A program made the translations under genes and the position numbers. Below, one piece after another: positions 33,083 to 45,052 of a stretch of DNA of 64,000 bases (positions are counted from its first letter, which is position 1; each line of letters begins with the position of its first letter). A model generated the notes under the pieces. It was not told the origin of the DNA. It did no database searches and saw only the letters and a list, made by a program, of their open reading frames with translations. The DNA is from Hordeum vulgare subsp. vulgare (taxonomy: Eukaryota; Streptophyta; Magnoliopsida; Poales; Poaceae). The stretch covers positions 104,334,881 through 104,398,880 of the forward strand of contig NC_058519.1 in the NCBI RefSeq assembly GCF_904849725.1. The letters are read 5' to 3'.

Positions 33083-34490
33083 ATGAGGAATCCGAGAGAT
33101 CCAAATACTAAAGTCTTGCCCTCAACTACGAGGACAGGTAAGGAACTGCCATCTAGCTCTGCACTTGATTCACCTTCTGTTATGAGAAAATTTACGACAC
33201 CACCACCTACTAGTAATTCTGATATGTCGCCTGTGCTTAATGGTTCTACTTCTACTATCCATGATGCTTATGATGATGCTTTGCTTGATAATGATATGCT
33301 ACTGGGTGAATTTCTTGATGCACAAATTGCTAGAGTTACTGTTGAATCTGATGATACTTCTGAAACTGATGAAATTATTGAAGTTGAACCTATTGTGACA
33401 CCTGTTAGACCTAGCTCTCCTAGATATGAATTGCCTAATATACCTAAGGGTTATGTTATGGAGGGAGAGGTAGCTGAAGACTTTCTTGCTTGTAAGGATA
33501 GCTATGATCTTGAGAATTTATTACGCAAGTGGAAAGAAAAATCTCTGAATGCTAGAATGAAATATGATCCTAAGTTTGCTACTTCACCCATCTTTCTTAC
33601 TGATAAGGATTATGAATTCTCTGTCGATCCTGAGTTAATCACTTTGGTTGAATCTGATCCTTTTCATGGTTATGAATCTGAAACTGTTGTAGCACATCTT
33701 AGTAAACTGAATAATATAGCCACCCTATTCACTAATGAGGAAAAAATTCGCTATTACTATATCCTTAGGTTCCTTCCTTTCTCACTAAAGGGTGATTCTA
33801 AAACTTGGTTTACTTCTCTTGCTCCTGGTTGTGTGCGTAGTCCCCAGGATATGATATACTACTTCTCTGAGAAATATTTTCCTGCCCATAAGAAACAAGA
33901 TGCCTTGCAGGATATATATAACTTTGTGCAAATTCAAGAAGAGAGTTTCCCCCAAGCTTGGGGGAGGCTTGTCCAGTTAATTAATGCTTTGGATGATCAC
34001 CCTCTTAAGAAAAATGAAATACTTGATATCTTTTATAATGGACTAACCGATGCTTCTAGGGACCACCTAGATAGTTGTGTTGGTTGTGTTTTTAGGGAAC
34101 AAACTGTGGAACAAGCTGAAATTCTATTGAATAATATCTTGAGCAATGATAATGATTGGACTATTCCCGAACCACCTCCGAAGCCAACTCCGAAGAAAAG
34201 AGGTATTCTATTCCTCGGTCCTGAAGATATGCAAGAAGCTAAGAAATCTATGCAAGAGAAAGGTATTAAATCTGAAGATGTTAAGAATCTACCACCTATT
34301 GAAGAAATACATGGTCTTCATAACTTGACATAGGTAGTAGAGGTAAATTCTCTTCGTAGATTCAATGAGATTGATATTCCTTATGATAAACCTGCTAGCT
34401 TATGCTTAGATGAATTTGATAACTTTGTTGCCAAACAACAAAGTTTTAATGATTATGTTAGCAGACAACTAGAAAAAAAATGCTCGTATG
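33083..34490 (+). pseudogene. gag: Athila-lineage gag, near full length, with one stop and a frameshift
   Basis: Starts MRNPRDPNTKV, 49 bases after the PBS. An acidic low-complexity region (codons about 60-115) precedes the capsid core: IRYYYILRFLPFSLKGDSKT, WFTSLAPGCV, DMIYYFSEKYFPAHKKQDAL, AWGRLVQLINAL, FYNGLTDASRDHLDS and EQAEILLNNIL, which matches the Retrotrans_gag pattern. The first frame is open for 416 codons. The stop at 34331 falls where the sister copy (about 60787) keeps Gln, so it is a single change of CAG to TAG. An A-run at 34471-34479 then shifts the frame. Confidence 0.88.
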
Positions 34491-35053
34491 ATTAATCATA
34501 TAAGTGCTTGTGTGGATACAAATGTTAATGATCTTAAGCTTATTGGTAAACATGCTTCTATGGTCACCACTCAAGTAGAACAAGTACTTAAGGCTCAAAA
34601 TGACTTGCTTAATGCATTAAGTGATAATTCTGTTAGAGTTTTTACTAGAGGTGGTAGAATGACTCGGGAACCTTTTATCATGAGGGTCATCCTAAGAGAA
34701 TTGAACAAGATTCTCAAGGAGTTAATACTGATGCACCTAGTCATCCTGGTAATAGGAAGAAAAAGAAAGATGATAGGAACTTGCATGCTAGTAAACCTGT
34801 TGCTGTTACACCTGAGAATCCAAATGATGTTTCTATTTCTGATGCCGAAACACAATCCGGTGGTGAACATGAGCCTAGTGATAATATTGATAATGGTGTT
34901 CATGTTGATGCTCAACCTAGTAATGATAATGATGTGGAGATTGAACCTGTTGTTGATCTTGATAACCCACAACCTAAGAACAAGAGATATGATAAGAATG
35001 ATTTTATTGCTAGGAAGCATGGTAAATAAAGAGAACCATGGGTTCAGAAACCC
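34488..35053 (+). pseudogene. gag: Gag C-terminal region (frameshifted)
   Basis: ISACVDTNVNDLKLIGKHAS and TTQVEQVLKAQNDLLNAL continue gag in the third frame. A second indel near 34670 returns the frame, giving ASKPVAVTPENPNDVSISDA and an acidic, Asn/Asp-rich tail to a stop at 35027, where the sister copy has Glu. No zinc knuckle is visible. Confidence 0.72.
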
Positions 35054-35557
35054 ATGCCCTTTCCTCCCAAACCATCCAAGAAAAAGGATGATGAGGATTT
35101 TGAGTGCTTTGTTGAAATGATTAGACCTATCTTTTTGAAAACGCGTTTGACTGATATGCTTAAAATGTCTCCTTATGCTAAGTACATGAAAGATATTGTG
35201 ACTAATAAAAGAAAGATACCTGATGTTGAGATTTCCACCATGCTTGCTAATTACACTTTTAAGGGTGGGACTCCTAAGAAACTAGGTGATCCCGGAGTGC
35301 CCATTATACCTTGCTCCATTAAAGGAAATTATGTTAGAACTACTTTACGTGATCTTGGAGCCGGTGTTAGTGTTATGCCTCTCTCTTTAAATCGTAGACT
35401 TGAATTGTATAAGTTGACACCTACTGAAATTTCTTTGCAAATGGCCGACAAATCAACTTCTTTACCTATCGGCATTTGCGAGGATGTGCCTGTTGTGGTT
35501 GCGAATGTTGCTATCTTAACGGACTTTGTTATTCTTGATATTCCCGAGGATGATGCC
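35054..35557 (+). pseudogene. Aspartic protease, N-terminal part, split by solo LTR
   Basis: The frame starts PFPPKPSKKKDDEDFECF and includes DMLKMSPYAKYMKDI and YTFKGGTPKKLGDPGVP. The retropepsin active site is RDLGAGVSVMPLSL (about 35347-35388, DLGAG instead of DSGA). It ends VILDIPEDDA at the solo LTR and resumes at 36868. Confidence 0.85.
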
Positions 35558-36867
35558 TAATACGTCTCAAACGTATCTATAATTTTTGATGGTTTCATGC
35601 TATTATCTTGTCAAACTTTGGATGTTTTGCATGCCTTTTATATATTTTTTGGGACTAACTTATTAACTCAGTGCCAAGTGCCAGTTCCTGTTTTTTCCAT
35701 GTTTTTGACCCCTTTCAGAGGAGGATTTTGAACGGAGCCAAAGGGAACGAAAGTGCCAAAAAGATTTTTTCCGGAACAAAAGAAGATCGGGAAGCCTCAG
35801 AATCAGGGCACGGGGCCTGCAGGGACCCCACAAGCCCCCTAGCCCCGGCCAGGGGGGCCGGCACCTCCCAGGCTTGTGGGCTCCCTGGGCCACCTCTGCC
35901 CTAGGACTTTCACCTATAAATTCCCTAAAATCCCAAAAAAATCAGAAGATCATCGAAAGTACTTTTCCGCCGCCGTAAGCTTCTATCTTCGCAAGATCCC
36001 ATCAGGGGCACGTTCTGGTGCCCTGCCGGAGGGGGGATTCGGACACGGAGGGCTTCTTCATCAACACCATGACCTCTCCGATGATGCGTGAGTAGCTCAC
36101 CATAGACCTACGGGTCCATGGCTAGTAGCTAGATGGCTTCTTCTCTCTCTTGGATCTTTAATACAAAGTTCTCCATGATCTTCATGGAGATCTATCCGAT
36201 GTAATCTTATTTTGTGGTGTGTTTGTCGAGATCTGATGAATTGTGGATTTATGATCAGATTATCTATGAATCTTATTTGAGTTTCTTCTAATCTCTCTTA
36301 TGCATGATTTCATATCCTTGTAATTCTCTTCGAGTTGTGGGTTTTGTTCGGCCAACTAGATCTATGATTCTTGCAATGGGAGAAGTGCTTGGTTTTGGGT
36401 TCATAACGTGCGGTGACCTGACCCAGTGACAGAAGGGGTAGCGAGGCACGCATCGTGTTGTTGCCATCAAGGGTAAAAAGATGGGGTTTTCATCATTGGT
36501 TTGAGATTATCCCTCTACATCATGTCATCTAGTGAACACTATGGCCCCCGGGTCTACTCCACACCAAATTTTCAGCCTTACACTTTTACTTCATTGCACT
36601 TTCCGCCTTCAGATCTCACTTTGCAATCAATCTTGAAGGGATTGACAACCCCTTTATAGCATTGGGTGCAAGCTCTTTGTGTTTGTGCAGGTACTCTGGA
36701 CTTAACGAGATTCTCCTACTGAATTGATACCTTGGTTCTCAAACTGAGGGAAATACTTACTGCTCCTGTGCTGCATCACCCTTTCCTCTTCAAGGGAAAA
36801 ACTGACGCAAGCAAGTCTCCGTCAACATGTCAATTTTAAGCGTTGTTGTTTCAGAAGTAGCAATTCC
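35553..36867 (+). mobile_element. Solo LTR, Athila-lineage, in protease gene (ATGCC/ATTCC flanks)
   Basis: The LTR spans 35558-36862 (1305 bp) and begins TAATACGTCTC, with the terminal TG mutated to TA, ending GAAGTAGCA. The flanks ATGCC (35553-35557) and ATTCC (36863-36867) are a target duplication with one mismatch. The uninterrupted order is seen in the sister protease (about 59580). An internal deletion near 36530 joins GTCATC directly to TAGTGAACAC, removing about 200 bases present in the other LTRs. Hairpin arms CCCACAAGCC (35827-35836) and GGCTTGTGGG (35871-35880) pair perfectly. Confidence 0.9.
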
Positions 36868-37131
36868 ATGGCGGTCATCCTTGGAAGACCCTTTTTAAAC
36901 ACTGCAGGGGCTATTATTGATTGCAACAAAGGCAATGTCACTTTCCATGTTAATGGTAATGAGCACACGGTGCACTTTCTGAAGAAACAATATCGAGTTC
37001 ATTGCATTGATGCTATTGAAAAATCTTCGTCAATTATTATTGGAAGCTTTGAATTCCCTATACCTACAGTCAAGATGAAATATGATATACTTGTTATTGG
37101 GGATATGCACACCCCCGTTGAGGTAACCTAG
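36868..37131 (+). pseudogene. Aspartic protease, C-terminal part
   Basis: Resumes with MAVILGRPFLNTAGAIIDC, containing the ILGRPFL motif, and continues KGNVTFHVNGNEHTVHFLKK to DMHTPVEVT and a stop at 37129. The ATG is only the first codon after the solo LTR, not a true start. No RT follows. Confidence 0.85.
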
Positions 37132-37920
37132 TGATTATTCCAAAATTCTCCGGTTTATATGATTCGACAAACAGTTTTTCAAGGAGACTTGATCAACCTC
37201 ATTGACGGATTTATTTTGATGACCATGAGATGGATGAATCTAGAAGTCACAACCTTCTGTTCCCAACTTTTACTTTCTGTTATTTAGTAGAAAAATAATG
37301 AATATAGCATTATTTTCCTGTTTTCTGCATTATCTGTTCAATAAAAAATGAGCTGAAAATAAAAGTTCTCCAAATGCCCTCAGATTCAAGTATGATTTTT
37401 TCTGGAATATTTAAGAATTTCTGAGATAGATAACTAGTCAGGGGGATGCACCAGTGGGCCACGAGCGCAGGAGGCACGCCCACCCCCCTAGGCGTGCCTG
37501 GCAGGCTCATGGGTCCCACGTGGCCCCCTCCACTTATTCCAGCACCCATCTCCTGCGTCTACCTCCAGAAAAAATTATTCCACAGCTCAAACCCGTGTTC
37601 TTGCTCATTTTGCTGCATTTTTTGATCTCCTTGTGCCAAGCCCCAATCACCAAACTATTTTGGGGAATTGTTCCTTGGTATGTGACCCATCGATTGGTCC
37701 AATTAGTTTTTATTCTAGTGCTTTATTCATTGCATATTATTGCTTCCTTGGTGACCCTGTTCTTGAGCTTTGCATGTTAATTTTAGTTGGTCCCAAGTAG
37801 TTTTGATGCATGATATGGCCTCTAGGAACATGTAGGAGTAGTTGCTATGAGTGTTGTTAAACTTTGTTCACTTTTATTTTGAGTCACTAAAAATTTCAGA
37901 ATTATTTCAGAAAAAGGAAG
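37132..37920 (+). other. Spacer between protease and ORF2 with an LTR-like promoter segment
   Basis: No gene. From about 37345 the order of words (AAAAGTTCTCC, TTTTTTCTGGAATATTTAAG, CCAGTGGGCCACGAGC, CCCACGTGGC) follows the U3 half of the Sabrina-type LTRs (compare 31780-31930). It also keeps their hairpin: CCACGAGC (37459-37466) with GCTCATGG (37505-37512), and an inner AGGCACGCC (37472-37480) with GGCGTGCCT (37491-37499). The related spacer at 58531-59315 has the same layout. Confidence 0.6.
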
Positions 37921-38906
37921 ATGTCCAGGAAGAACTATCATGGTGGTTCCTCAAGCAAAAGGGGTCCCCGTCTCGCGAATCTGGAGCCCGATCCTTATCA
38001 GCCGAGGAACACACTGGTGCAACCATGTGAATGGCCTTCCGATGAATTCATGATTGATGCAGGTTTCAAGGACGAGTTTGATACATTTGTTCGCAACGCC
38101 GGGCTCGAAGAATTCATCTCCAATAAATGTGAATAGTATACTACACTCACTGCCTCTTTTGTTCGTAGATTCAAATTTTTAGTTGGCCGTGACACATCCA
38201 TACTGTTTGATCTTTATGACAAATCGTGTACTATGGATTTAGAGGATTTTAATAGATTATGCAGGATACCTGATTGGGGTAGTCCCAATGACCCTCCTAA
38301 GTCTTCGGTTAGAGATTTTATTTCTAGTATAACTGTTGGAGAAACTAGAGATATTACGCAGGCTACCATGGGGAGCATTCATTTTCCTGCCTTACATTAT
38401 TTTTCCCTCTTCATATGTAGATGCATTAACGACAAGCATGACGATAGTCACCTATGCGCACCTGACCTTAGTATTCTTAAGAGCGCAGTAAAGGGTGATA
38501 GAAGTTTCAACATGGGAGCTATAATTGCTAGGAGGCTAAATAATAATGCTAATGAAGGGGGTTTCTTGGAATACCCATCCACACAGGAGATCCCCCGCTC
38601 GACACAGCTTGCCTTGATCGCTCCTCTATGATACGTTATCAGTTCCTTGAGAGGGATAATTAATCCCTCCTATACCGGTTAATATTTAACCGACAACGTG
38701 TTTTCCATATTACCCTTCCTGCTCCTGCCTTCTTTGACTTTTAGGGAAAATGGAGATATTACATAACCATAGGAGAGGCAGAGGAGTATGAGAGGTAGGT
38801 GAAGGTTGCTCGCCTCCGTGAGGCAGCTATTCAGGCGGTAGCTGTCGCGTCCCAGTACAACCCCCATTATGATTTTGGATATCGCCCGGACCAGCCATGG
38901 AACTAG
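37921..38906 (+). pseudogene. ORF2 of Sabrina-like element (broken)
   Basis: Starts MSRKNYHGGSSSKRGPRL and runs through CEWPSDEFMIDAGFKDEFDT, FVRRFKFLVGRD, DLEDFNRLCRIPD, RDFISSITVGETRDITQATM and CAPDLSILKSAVKGDRSFNM. There is a stop at 38134 and a deletion near 38570 removing the FFGGIYATR segment kept in the sister copy (57508-58530). The end near 38904 is in another frame. It resembles the Athila ORF1-type plant retrotransposon proteins in its IHLCALDLSIL-like motif and in position, but I cannot assign a function. Confidence 0.7.
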
Positions 38907-40921
38907 ACCAACTTAGGCCAAAAGCCTAAGCTTGGGGAGGTACGTGTCTCTCACAAACTTTATATTCATGCTCACACATTCACTTTGATAGTCGGTGTTC
39001 ACACTCTTCCATTGTATCATCCATGCTAATTTATTTCTTTTTCTTGCATTCTTCTCGTGTGTTTGTTTAAAAATAAGAAAACCAAAAAAAATTAGTTGTA
39101 AGTTTACTTTCCAGCATGCTTAGTGGTAATTAAAAATAAAACCCAAAAAGATTTACTGTTTTTCTTTTGCTTGTTGGGAGCTTTCCCGTGTAAATAGTTT
39201 TCTTTTTCTTTGGGTCAAGGTACAAGACCATGATTAAAATGATTAGTGGCCCTCATAAGCATTATTTTTTATCCATCAAAGAGCCATATTACTTTGTCAT
39301 CTCCTCTGAATTTGCGTGCAGATTCCAGCTTAGTCCAATGCACGAACACTCTTATTATTATTCACATCATTCAGTCGTGCAAGCGAAAGGCAATAATGAC
39401 GATATATGATGAAGTGACTAAGCCTGGAAAAGCTGGTATGAACTCGACCTATTTTTTTGTAAATATGACTAGCTCATCGTTCCTAATTCAGCATTGTTAT
39501 GAGATAAACATGTTTGCAATGACAACTTAGAGATCATAGTTTTTGATGCCATGCTTAATTAGCTAGGAGCTTATAATGGTATGTCTTTGATGCCAACATG
39601 AATTTCAAGATGATTATGATGTAGTATGATAGGATGGTATCCTCCTTTGAATGACTCAAGTGGCTTGACTTGGCACATGTTCATGCATGTAGTTGAAACA
39701 AAATCAACATAGCCTCTACGATATTCATGTTTATGGTGATTTATATCCTACTCATGCTTGCACTCAACATTGGTAAATTTCAATGCATATTGATGACTGT
39801 TGTTGCTCTCAGTAGGTCGCTTCCAAGTCTTTTGCTATCCTTCACTTGTACTAAGCGGGAATACTGGTTGTGCATCCACTTACATAAACCCAAAGTTGTT
39901 CCATATGAGTCCACCATACCTACCTATATGTGGTATCTACCTGCCGTTCCAAGTAAATTTGCATGTGCCACTCTCTAAATCTTCAAAAAATAATATGTTT
40001 GGTATGCCCGAACCGCTCATGTGGTGACAAGGGGCGGTCAGTATCTTCCATGCTAGGTGTGTTATCCTCGATACGTGTTTATTCACTATCACTCACGAGA
40101 AAGGGGCCGGTAATCGGAATTCCCAGTTACATGCTCAAATTAAATCAAAAATATAATTGCAAACAAAACTCCCCTGGATTGTTGTTGGTATGGACGGCAC
40201 CCGAGGATTCGGCTAGTCGTGGAGTGTGATTGATCGGTGGTGGGGGAGTCAAAACTTTACTATTCTGTTTGGGAACCACCTATAATATGTGTAGCATGAA
40301 AGATGGTGAAAACTCTTGGTCATCGCGTTGACAATGAAAGCATGCCACCCAAAATTATTTATCTCTGTTTTAAAAAGCTTGAGCTCTGGCACCTCTGCAA
40401 ATCAATGCTTCCCTCTGTGAAGGGCCTATCTATTTACGTTTATGTTGAGTCATCCTCTTCTTATTAAAAAGCACCAGTTTGTTAGCACCTCCGTCATTTA
40501 TATGCTTTGATATTAACTGATATTGAGAATGACTATGACTGGATCTTCTTTGCCATGAATTACAATTTCCAGTCGGCCTTTGGTCTTTGAAGGTGCTCTG
40601 CATTTACGTTTTAAGGTCTCAGAAAGGGCTAGCGAGATACCATTTATTCATATTGTATCATGATTATTTTGATTGAGGTGTTGACATTTGAAACTTATTA
40701 TTATTTCTCGCTAGTTAATTACGCCATTGATATGAGTATACCATGCGACCTAAATGTCATTGCTTATGAGGTTAGCTTATGATCTTGCTGAAAATCTGAA
40801 TATGAGTTAGACATAATTACAACAACAAGATCAAATAGAGTTCGTAAAATTTTTCTTTTGTCTCTTTCAGTTTATCAACTGAATTGCTTGAGGACAAGCA
40901 AGGCTTTAAGCTTGGGGGAAT
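38907..40921 (+). other. 3' non-coding region of Sabrina-like element, with PPT
   Basis: About 2 kb with no credible gene. AAAGCCTAAGCTTGGGGAGG follows ORF2 (about 38921), a first polypurine-like tract. The functional one is AAGCTTGGGGGAAT (40908-40921) directly before the LTR. It aligns by eye with 57500-55563 on the minus strand. Confidence 0.75.
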
Positions 40922-42307
40922 TGATACGTCTCCAACGTATCTACTTTTCCAAACTCTTTTGCCCTTGTCTTGGACTCTAATTTGCATGATCTGAATGAAA
41001 CTAACCGGGACTGACGATGTTTTCACCAGAACTGTCATGGTGTTGTTTTTGTACAGAAATAAAAGTTCTCGGAATGACCTGGAAACTTATGAGGATTTTT
41101 ATGGAATATATAAGAAATATCAGAGAAAGAATCAATTGAAGATACGCTCCCAGTGAGTCGCGAGCCCTGCAGGCGCCCCCCTAGGGCACGCATAGCAGGC
41201 TCGTGGGACCCACGTGGCTCCTCCGACTTCATCTCCAACTCCATATAACCTCTATCGCCCAGAAAAAACCAGGAGAGAAGAGTTCATCGCGTTTCATGAA
41301 ACGGAGCCGCCGCCATCACGTGTTCTTCCTCGGGAGGGCAGATCTGGAGTCTGTTCTCGGCTCTGGAGAGGGGAAATCAATGTCGTCGTCATCATCAACC
41401 ATCCTCCATCGCCAATTCCATGATGCTATCCATCGTTCGTGAGTAATATTATCATAGGCTTGCTGGACGGTGATGGTTGGATGAGATCTATCATGTAATC
41501 GAGTTAGTTTTGATGGGGTTTGATCCCTAGTATCCACTATGTTCTAATATTGATGTTGCTACTACTTTGCTATGCTTAATGCTTGTCACTAGGGCACGAG
41601 TGGCATGATTTCAGATCTGAACCTATTATGCTTTCATCAATATATGTGTGTTCTTGATCCTATCTTGCAAGTTGTAGTCACCTACTATGTGTTATGACCC
41701 AGCAACCCCGGAGTGACAATAGACGTAACCACTCCCGGAGATGACCATAGTAGGAGGATCCCATGTATTCACCATGTGCTAATGCTTTGTTCTGGTTCTC
41801 TATTAAAAGGAGACCTTAATATCCCTTAATTTCCATTAGGACCCCGCTGCCACGGGAGGGTAAGACAAAAGATGCCATGCAAGTTCTTTTCCATAAGCAT
41901 GTATGACTAAATGCCTACATTACATTGACGAACTGGAGCTAGTTACATATCACCCTATGTTATAACTGTTACATGATGAATGCCATCCGACACAATTATC
42001 CGTCACCGATCCAATGCCTATGAGCTTTTCCTATACTGGTCCTTGCTAAGTTACTGTACCGCTACTGCTGTCACACTTGCTATACAAATTACTACTGCTA
42101 CTGTTACCGTCGCTACCTTTACTATCATACTACTTTGCTACTAAAACTTTGTTGCAGATACTAAGTCTTTCAGGTGTGGTTGAATTGACAACTCAACTGC
42201 TAATACTCGAGAGTATTCTTTGGCTCCCCTTGTGTCGAATCAATAAATTTGGGTTGAATACTCTACCCTCGAAAACGGTTGCGATCCCCTATACTTGTGG
42301 GCTATCA
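40922..42307 (+). repeat. 3' LTR of Sabrina-like element, 1386 bp
   Basis: Begins TGATACGTCTCCAACGTATC after the polypurine tract and ends GGGCTATCA. Hairpin arms CGAGCC (41161-41166) and GGCTCG (41198-41203). Unlike the solo LTR at 11560 it has no PBS-like repeats inside. No matching target duplication can be named because the 5' end is lost. Confidence 0.9.
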
Positions 42308-43259
42308 CCTACTCATCTACCGTGAGGCTTATTACCATGACAACGGGAATTGCTCAAAACTTGCTCAAATCACAAATAGCTTTGGTTGAGAGTAGGAGAG
42401 GGATATGATCTATCTTTTGATTGGAACAACACTCAAAGGAACTGACAAATGCACTTGGGATCTAGGATTTGGTGTACACAAATTGGAGTGAGAGAGAAAG
42501 GTGTTCTTGGAATCTTTTGACTATGTTAGACAACCCCCACACGGGGTGGGAGAAGGCTATATATAGTGGTGATAGAAAAATGGATGTTGGAGCCACTTAT
42601 GTTGTGCAGTTGCCAGATGTCCGGCAGTTCATGGTCATTCGGACAGCCACGAAGGGTCAGACGTCCAATAGGGGTTGGTCATCCAAAGAAACAGGAAGGA
42701 GCAGGTCAACACAACATTTGGTGGAAATAGTGAACAACATACGGATGTCCAGAGGACGTCGGTCGTCCGTGGCACGGTCGTCCGGAAGGGGTCGGAAATC
42801 CAACAATTTGGTTCTGGTGAGTGGCTACGGATTACGGACTATACCCGGACGTCCAGAGCTCGGACGATCGGAGGCACCGGAAATCCGAGGATTTGGATCT
42901 GTTGGCTGGCTTCGGGTTTCCGGAGGACATCGGTCATATGGCGTCCGGACATCTGAGAACCACACGTCGTCCGGACAAGAGAGGAACAAGAGGTATTTAG
43001 ATTTTTGAGAAAGTTTCTTGCGAGACCCTGTGATTCCCTCTTAATAGTGAGGGGTCCCTATACTCAAGAATGATAAATAAAATGATAGAACACTTCGTCT
43101 TGTTTGTTCGTTCATAAGCATCCTGGACATGATAGTCACGATCCACACAACACTCCCTTGGGAACAAATCCTGAGATACACTTGATGAAGATGATTAGTT
43201 TCCTATATGTATGTTGTCAACAACATCAAAATATGATTAAGGTCATGATTGCACTTTCA
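42308..43259. other. Unclassified LTR-like sequence rich in GTCCGGAC words
   Basis: No convincing gene, although one plus frame is open from 42469 to 43008. There is a TATA-like GCTATATATAG at about 42568, an AATAAA-like stretch near 43075, and a terminus ...GCACTTTCA at 43259 that reads TGAAAGTGC inward. The middle (42610-42970) repeats short words such as GTCCGG and CGTCCG. These features fit an LTR with promoter and polyadenylation parts, but I could not find a pair of target duplications. Confidence 0.4.
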
Positions 43260-43458
43260 ATGGTGACCGAGCAAGCAACAACAAGCAAGAAGAGCAAACT
43301 AGAGAGCGAAGATGCAATCTAGTAACAAGCTAACTAAGCAAAGGTAAATGTTTTTTTATTTTTATTATTTTATGATACAAACTAAATATACCTGCAAATA
43401 AAAAGGAGAACAAGTGAATGAAAATTTGTGTGGAGTTACTTGATAGTTTGTGATGATA
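43260..43458 (-). other. Short internal remnant after the PBS of the 43488-45052 element
   Basis: AT-rich, no gene. It would be the leader region between PBS and gag of the minus-strand element. Confidence 0.5.
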
Positions 43459-43476
43459 TTCCCGGCAACGACGCCA
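43459..43476 (-). promoter_or_regulatory. tRNA-Asp primer-binding site (one or two changes)
   Basis: Minus-strand TGGCGTCGTTGCCGGGAA, 11 bases after the LTR end at 43488. Differs from the perfect complement at the sixth position and near its end. Confidence 0.8.
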
Positions 43477-43487
43477 AAAATTCTTTC

Positions 43488-45052
43488 TGATACTTGTAAT
43501 CTATGTTGGGTTTTCCGTGAAGAGGAGCTGGTTATCGCATCACAATGTGGGTAAGTATATCCCTCAGCTATGAAACCAAGGTTTAACAAACCAATAGCAA
43601 TATCAACCACAACTGTCTTCAGCGGATGCACACAAAAGAACAAAGAACTTGCACCCAATGCGGGCAAGAGGGTTGTCAATCCCCTTGTACTTGGTATTTG
43701 CAAGTGAGTGAGGTGTGTAGATAATTGTAGATAGCAAGATAAACTAAAACAAGTAAATCGCAACAAGGTATTGAAGGTTTTGTAAATATGTTGTGAATAG
43801 ACCGGGGGCCATAGTTTTCCCTAATGGCTTTTCTCATGAAAAATAACATACGGCGGGTAAACAAATTACTGTTGGGCAATTGATAGAAAAGCGGATAGTT
43901 ATGCGATATTCACGGCAATGATCATGTGTATATAGGCATCACGTCCATAAACAAATAGGTCGACTCATGCCTACACCTATTACTATTAATCACTCATCCA
44001 ACGCTATCCAGCATGCATCTAGAGTATTAAGTAAAACAGAGTAATGCATGGAGAACAATGACATGATGTAGACAAAGTAAACTCAAGAAATATGAATAAA
44101 CACCATCATTTTATCCTTAGTAGCAGCAACAAAAAGATACATATTGTCCCCTTCTGTCAACGGGATATAGAAATTCGTGAGGTTGAACCTACTACAACGC
44201 ACCTCTCTCACCAAAGAAATATCGATCTAGTTGACCAAACTATTTCAATTGATCGAGGAGAATTACGAAGCTATCATAATGATGCACATAAGAATCATAT
44301 AAGTATTCAGAGAAGACTTAAATATTTATCATGAATAATCTGAACATAAACTCACAATTCATCGGATCCCAACAAACACACCGCACAAAATGAATTACAT
44401 CATGTGGATCAAAGCAAAGATGAGATGATCATTGTACTGAAGATCAAGAGACAGAGAGAAAGAGATTCCCATCTAGGTACTCGCTATGGACCCGTAGGTC
44501 TATGGTGAACTACTCACACATCATCGTGAGGGCAGCAAGGTTAATTAAGAAGCCGTCTGTGATTGATCCTCCCTCGGGAGGGTGCTGAAACGGAGCTCCA
44601 GATGGCCTCCCGTCGGAATAGAGACTTGCGACGGCGTATAAAGTGTTTCGCGAGTGCTTTTGGTATTTTTAGGGTATCTAAGAATTTATATGCTAGAGAA
44701 CGGAGTCGTGAGGGCCTCAAGGGGCCCACAAGCCAACAGTGCGCCCACAGGCTGCGCCGAGTTGGCTTGTGGGGCCCTCGTGTGGCCCCCAGCCTTCCTC
44801 CGATGCTTGTTGGTCTTCTTTTGGTCTAGAAAAAATCTCCAAAAAGTTTTAGGTTAATTAGACATCATTTGGTATGGAGAACCTGAAAAGTGAAAAACAT
44901 GCAGAAAACAACAACTGGCACTGAGCACTGGGTTAATAGGTTAGTGCTCAAAAATAATATAATTTGGTAAATAAATACCCAAAAAATATTCTTGAATGAT
45001 AATATATCAGCATGGAACAATCAAAAATTATAGATACGTTGGATACGTATCA
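43488..45052 (-). repeat. Diverged Athila-lineage 5' LTR, 1565 bp, minus strand
   Basis: On the minus strand it begins TGATACGTATCCAACG at 45052 and ends with the bases ACAAGTATCA at 43488, next to a PBS. There is no polypurine tract on the right, so it is a 5' LTR; the flank ATGTG (45053-45057) would be the duplication. Hairpin arms CCCACAAGCCAAC (44725-44737) and GTTGGCTTGTGGG (44761-44773) pair over 13 bp, the longest outer stem in the window. It is inserted in the gypsy element to the right. Confidence 0.85.

Larger units (their letters stand above)
31722..42307 (+). mobile_element. Sabrina-like element, plus strand, gag-protease-ORF2 without RT or integrase
   Basis: Order: 5'-truncated LTR 31722-33004, PBS, gag (33083 on), protease (to 37131, interrupted by a solo LTR 35558-36862), an LTR-like spacer, ORF2 (37921-38906), 3' non-coding region, polypurine tract and 3' LTR 40922-42307. 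RT, RNase H and integrase are absent here and also in the related copy at 53877-61401, which suggests a non-autonomous lineage rather than chance loss. The left 120 or so bases of the 5' LTR are missing at the junction with the array at 31721. Confidence 0.85.

Noticed and set aside
42469..43008. 179-codon plus-strand ORF
   Set aside because: Repetitive Arg/Gly/Ser composition from GTCCGG-type words, no known motif, starts near a TATA box in LTR-like sequence; probably chance.
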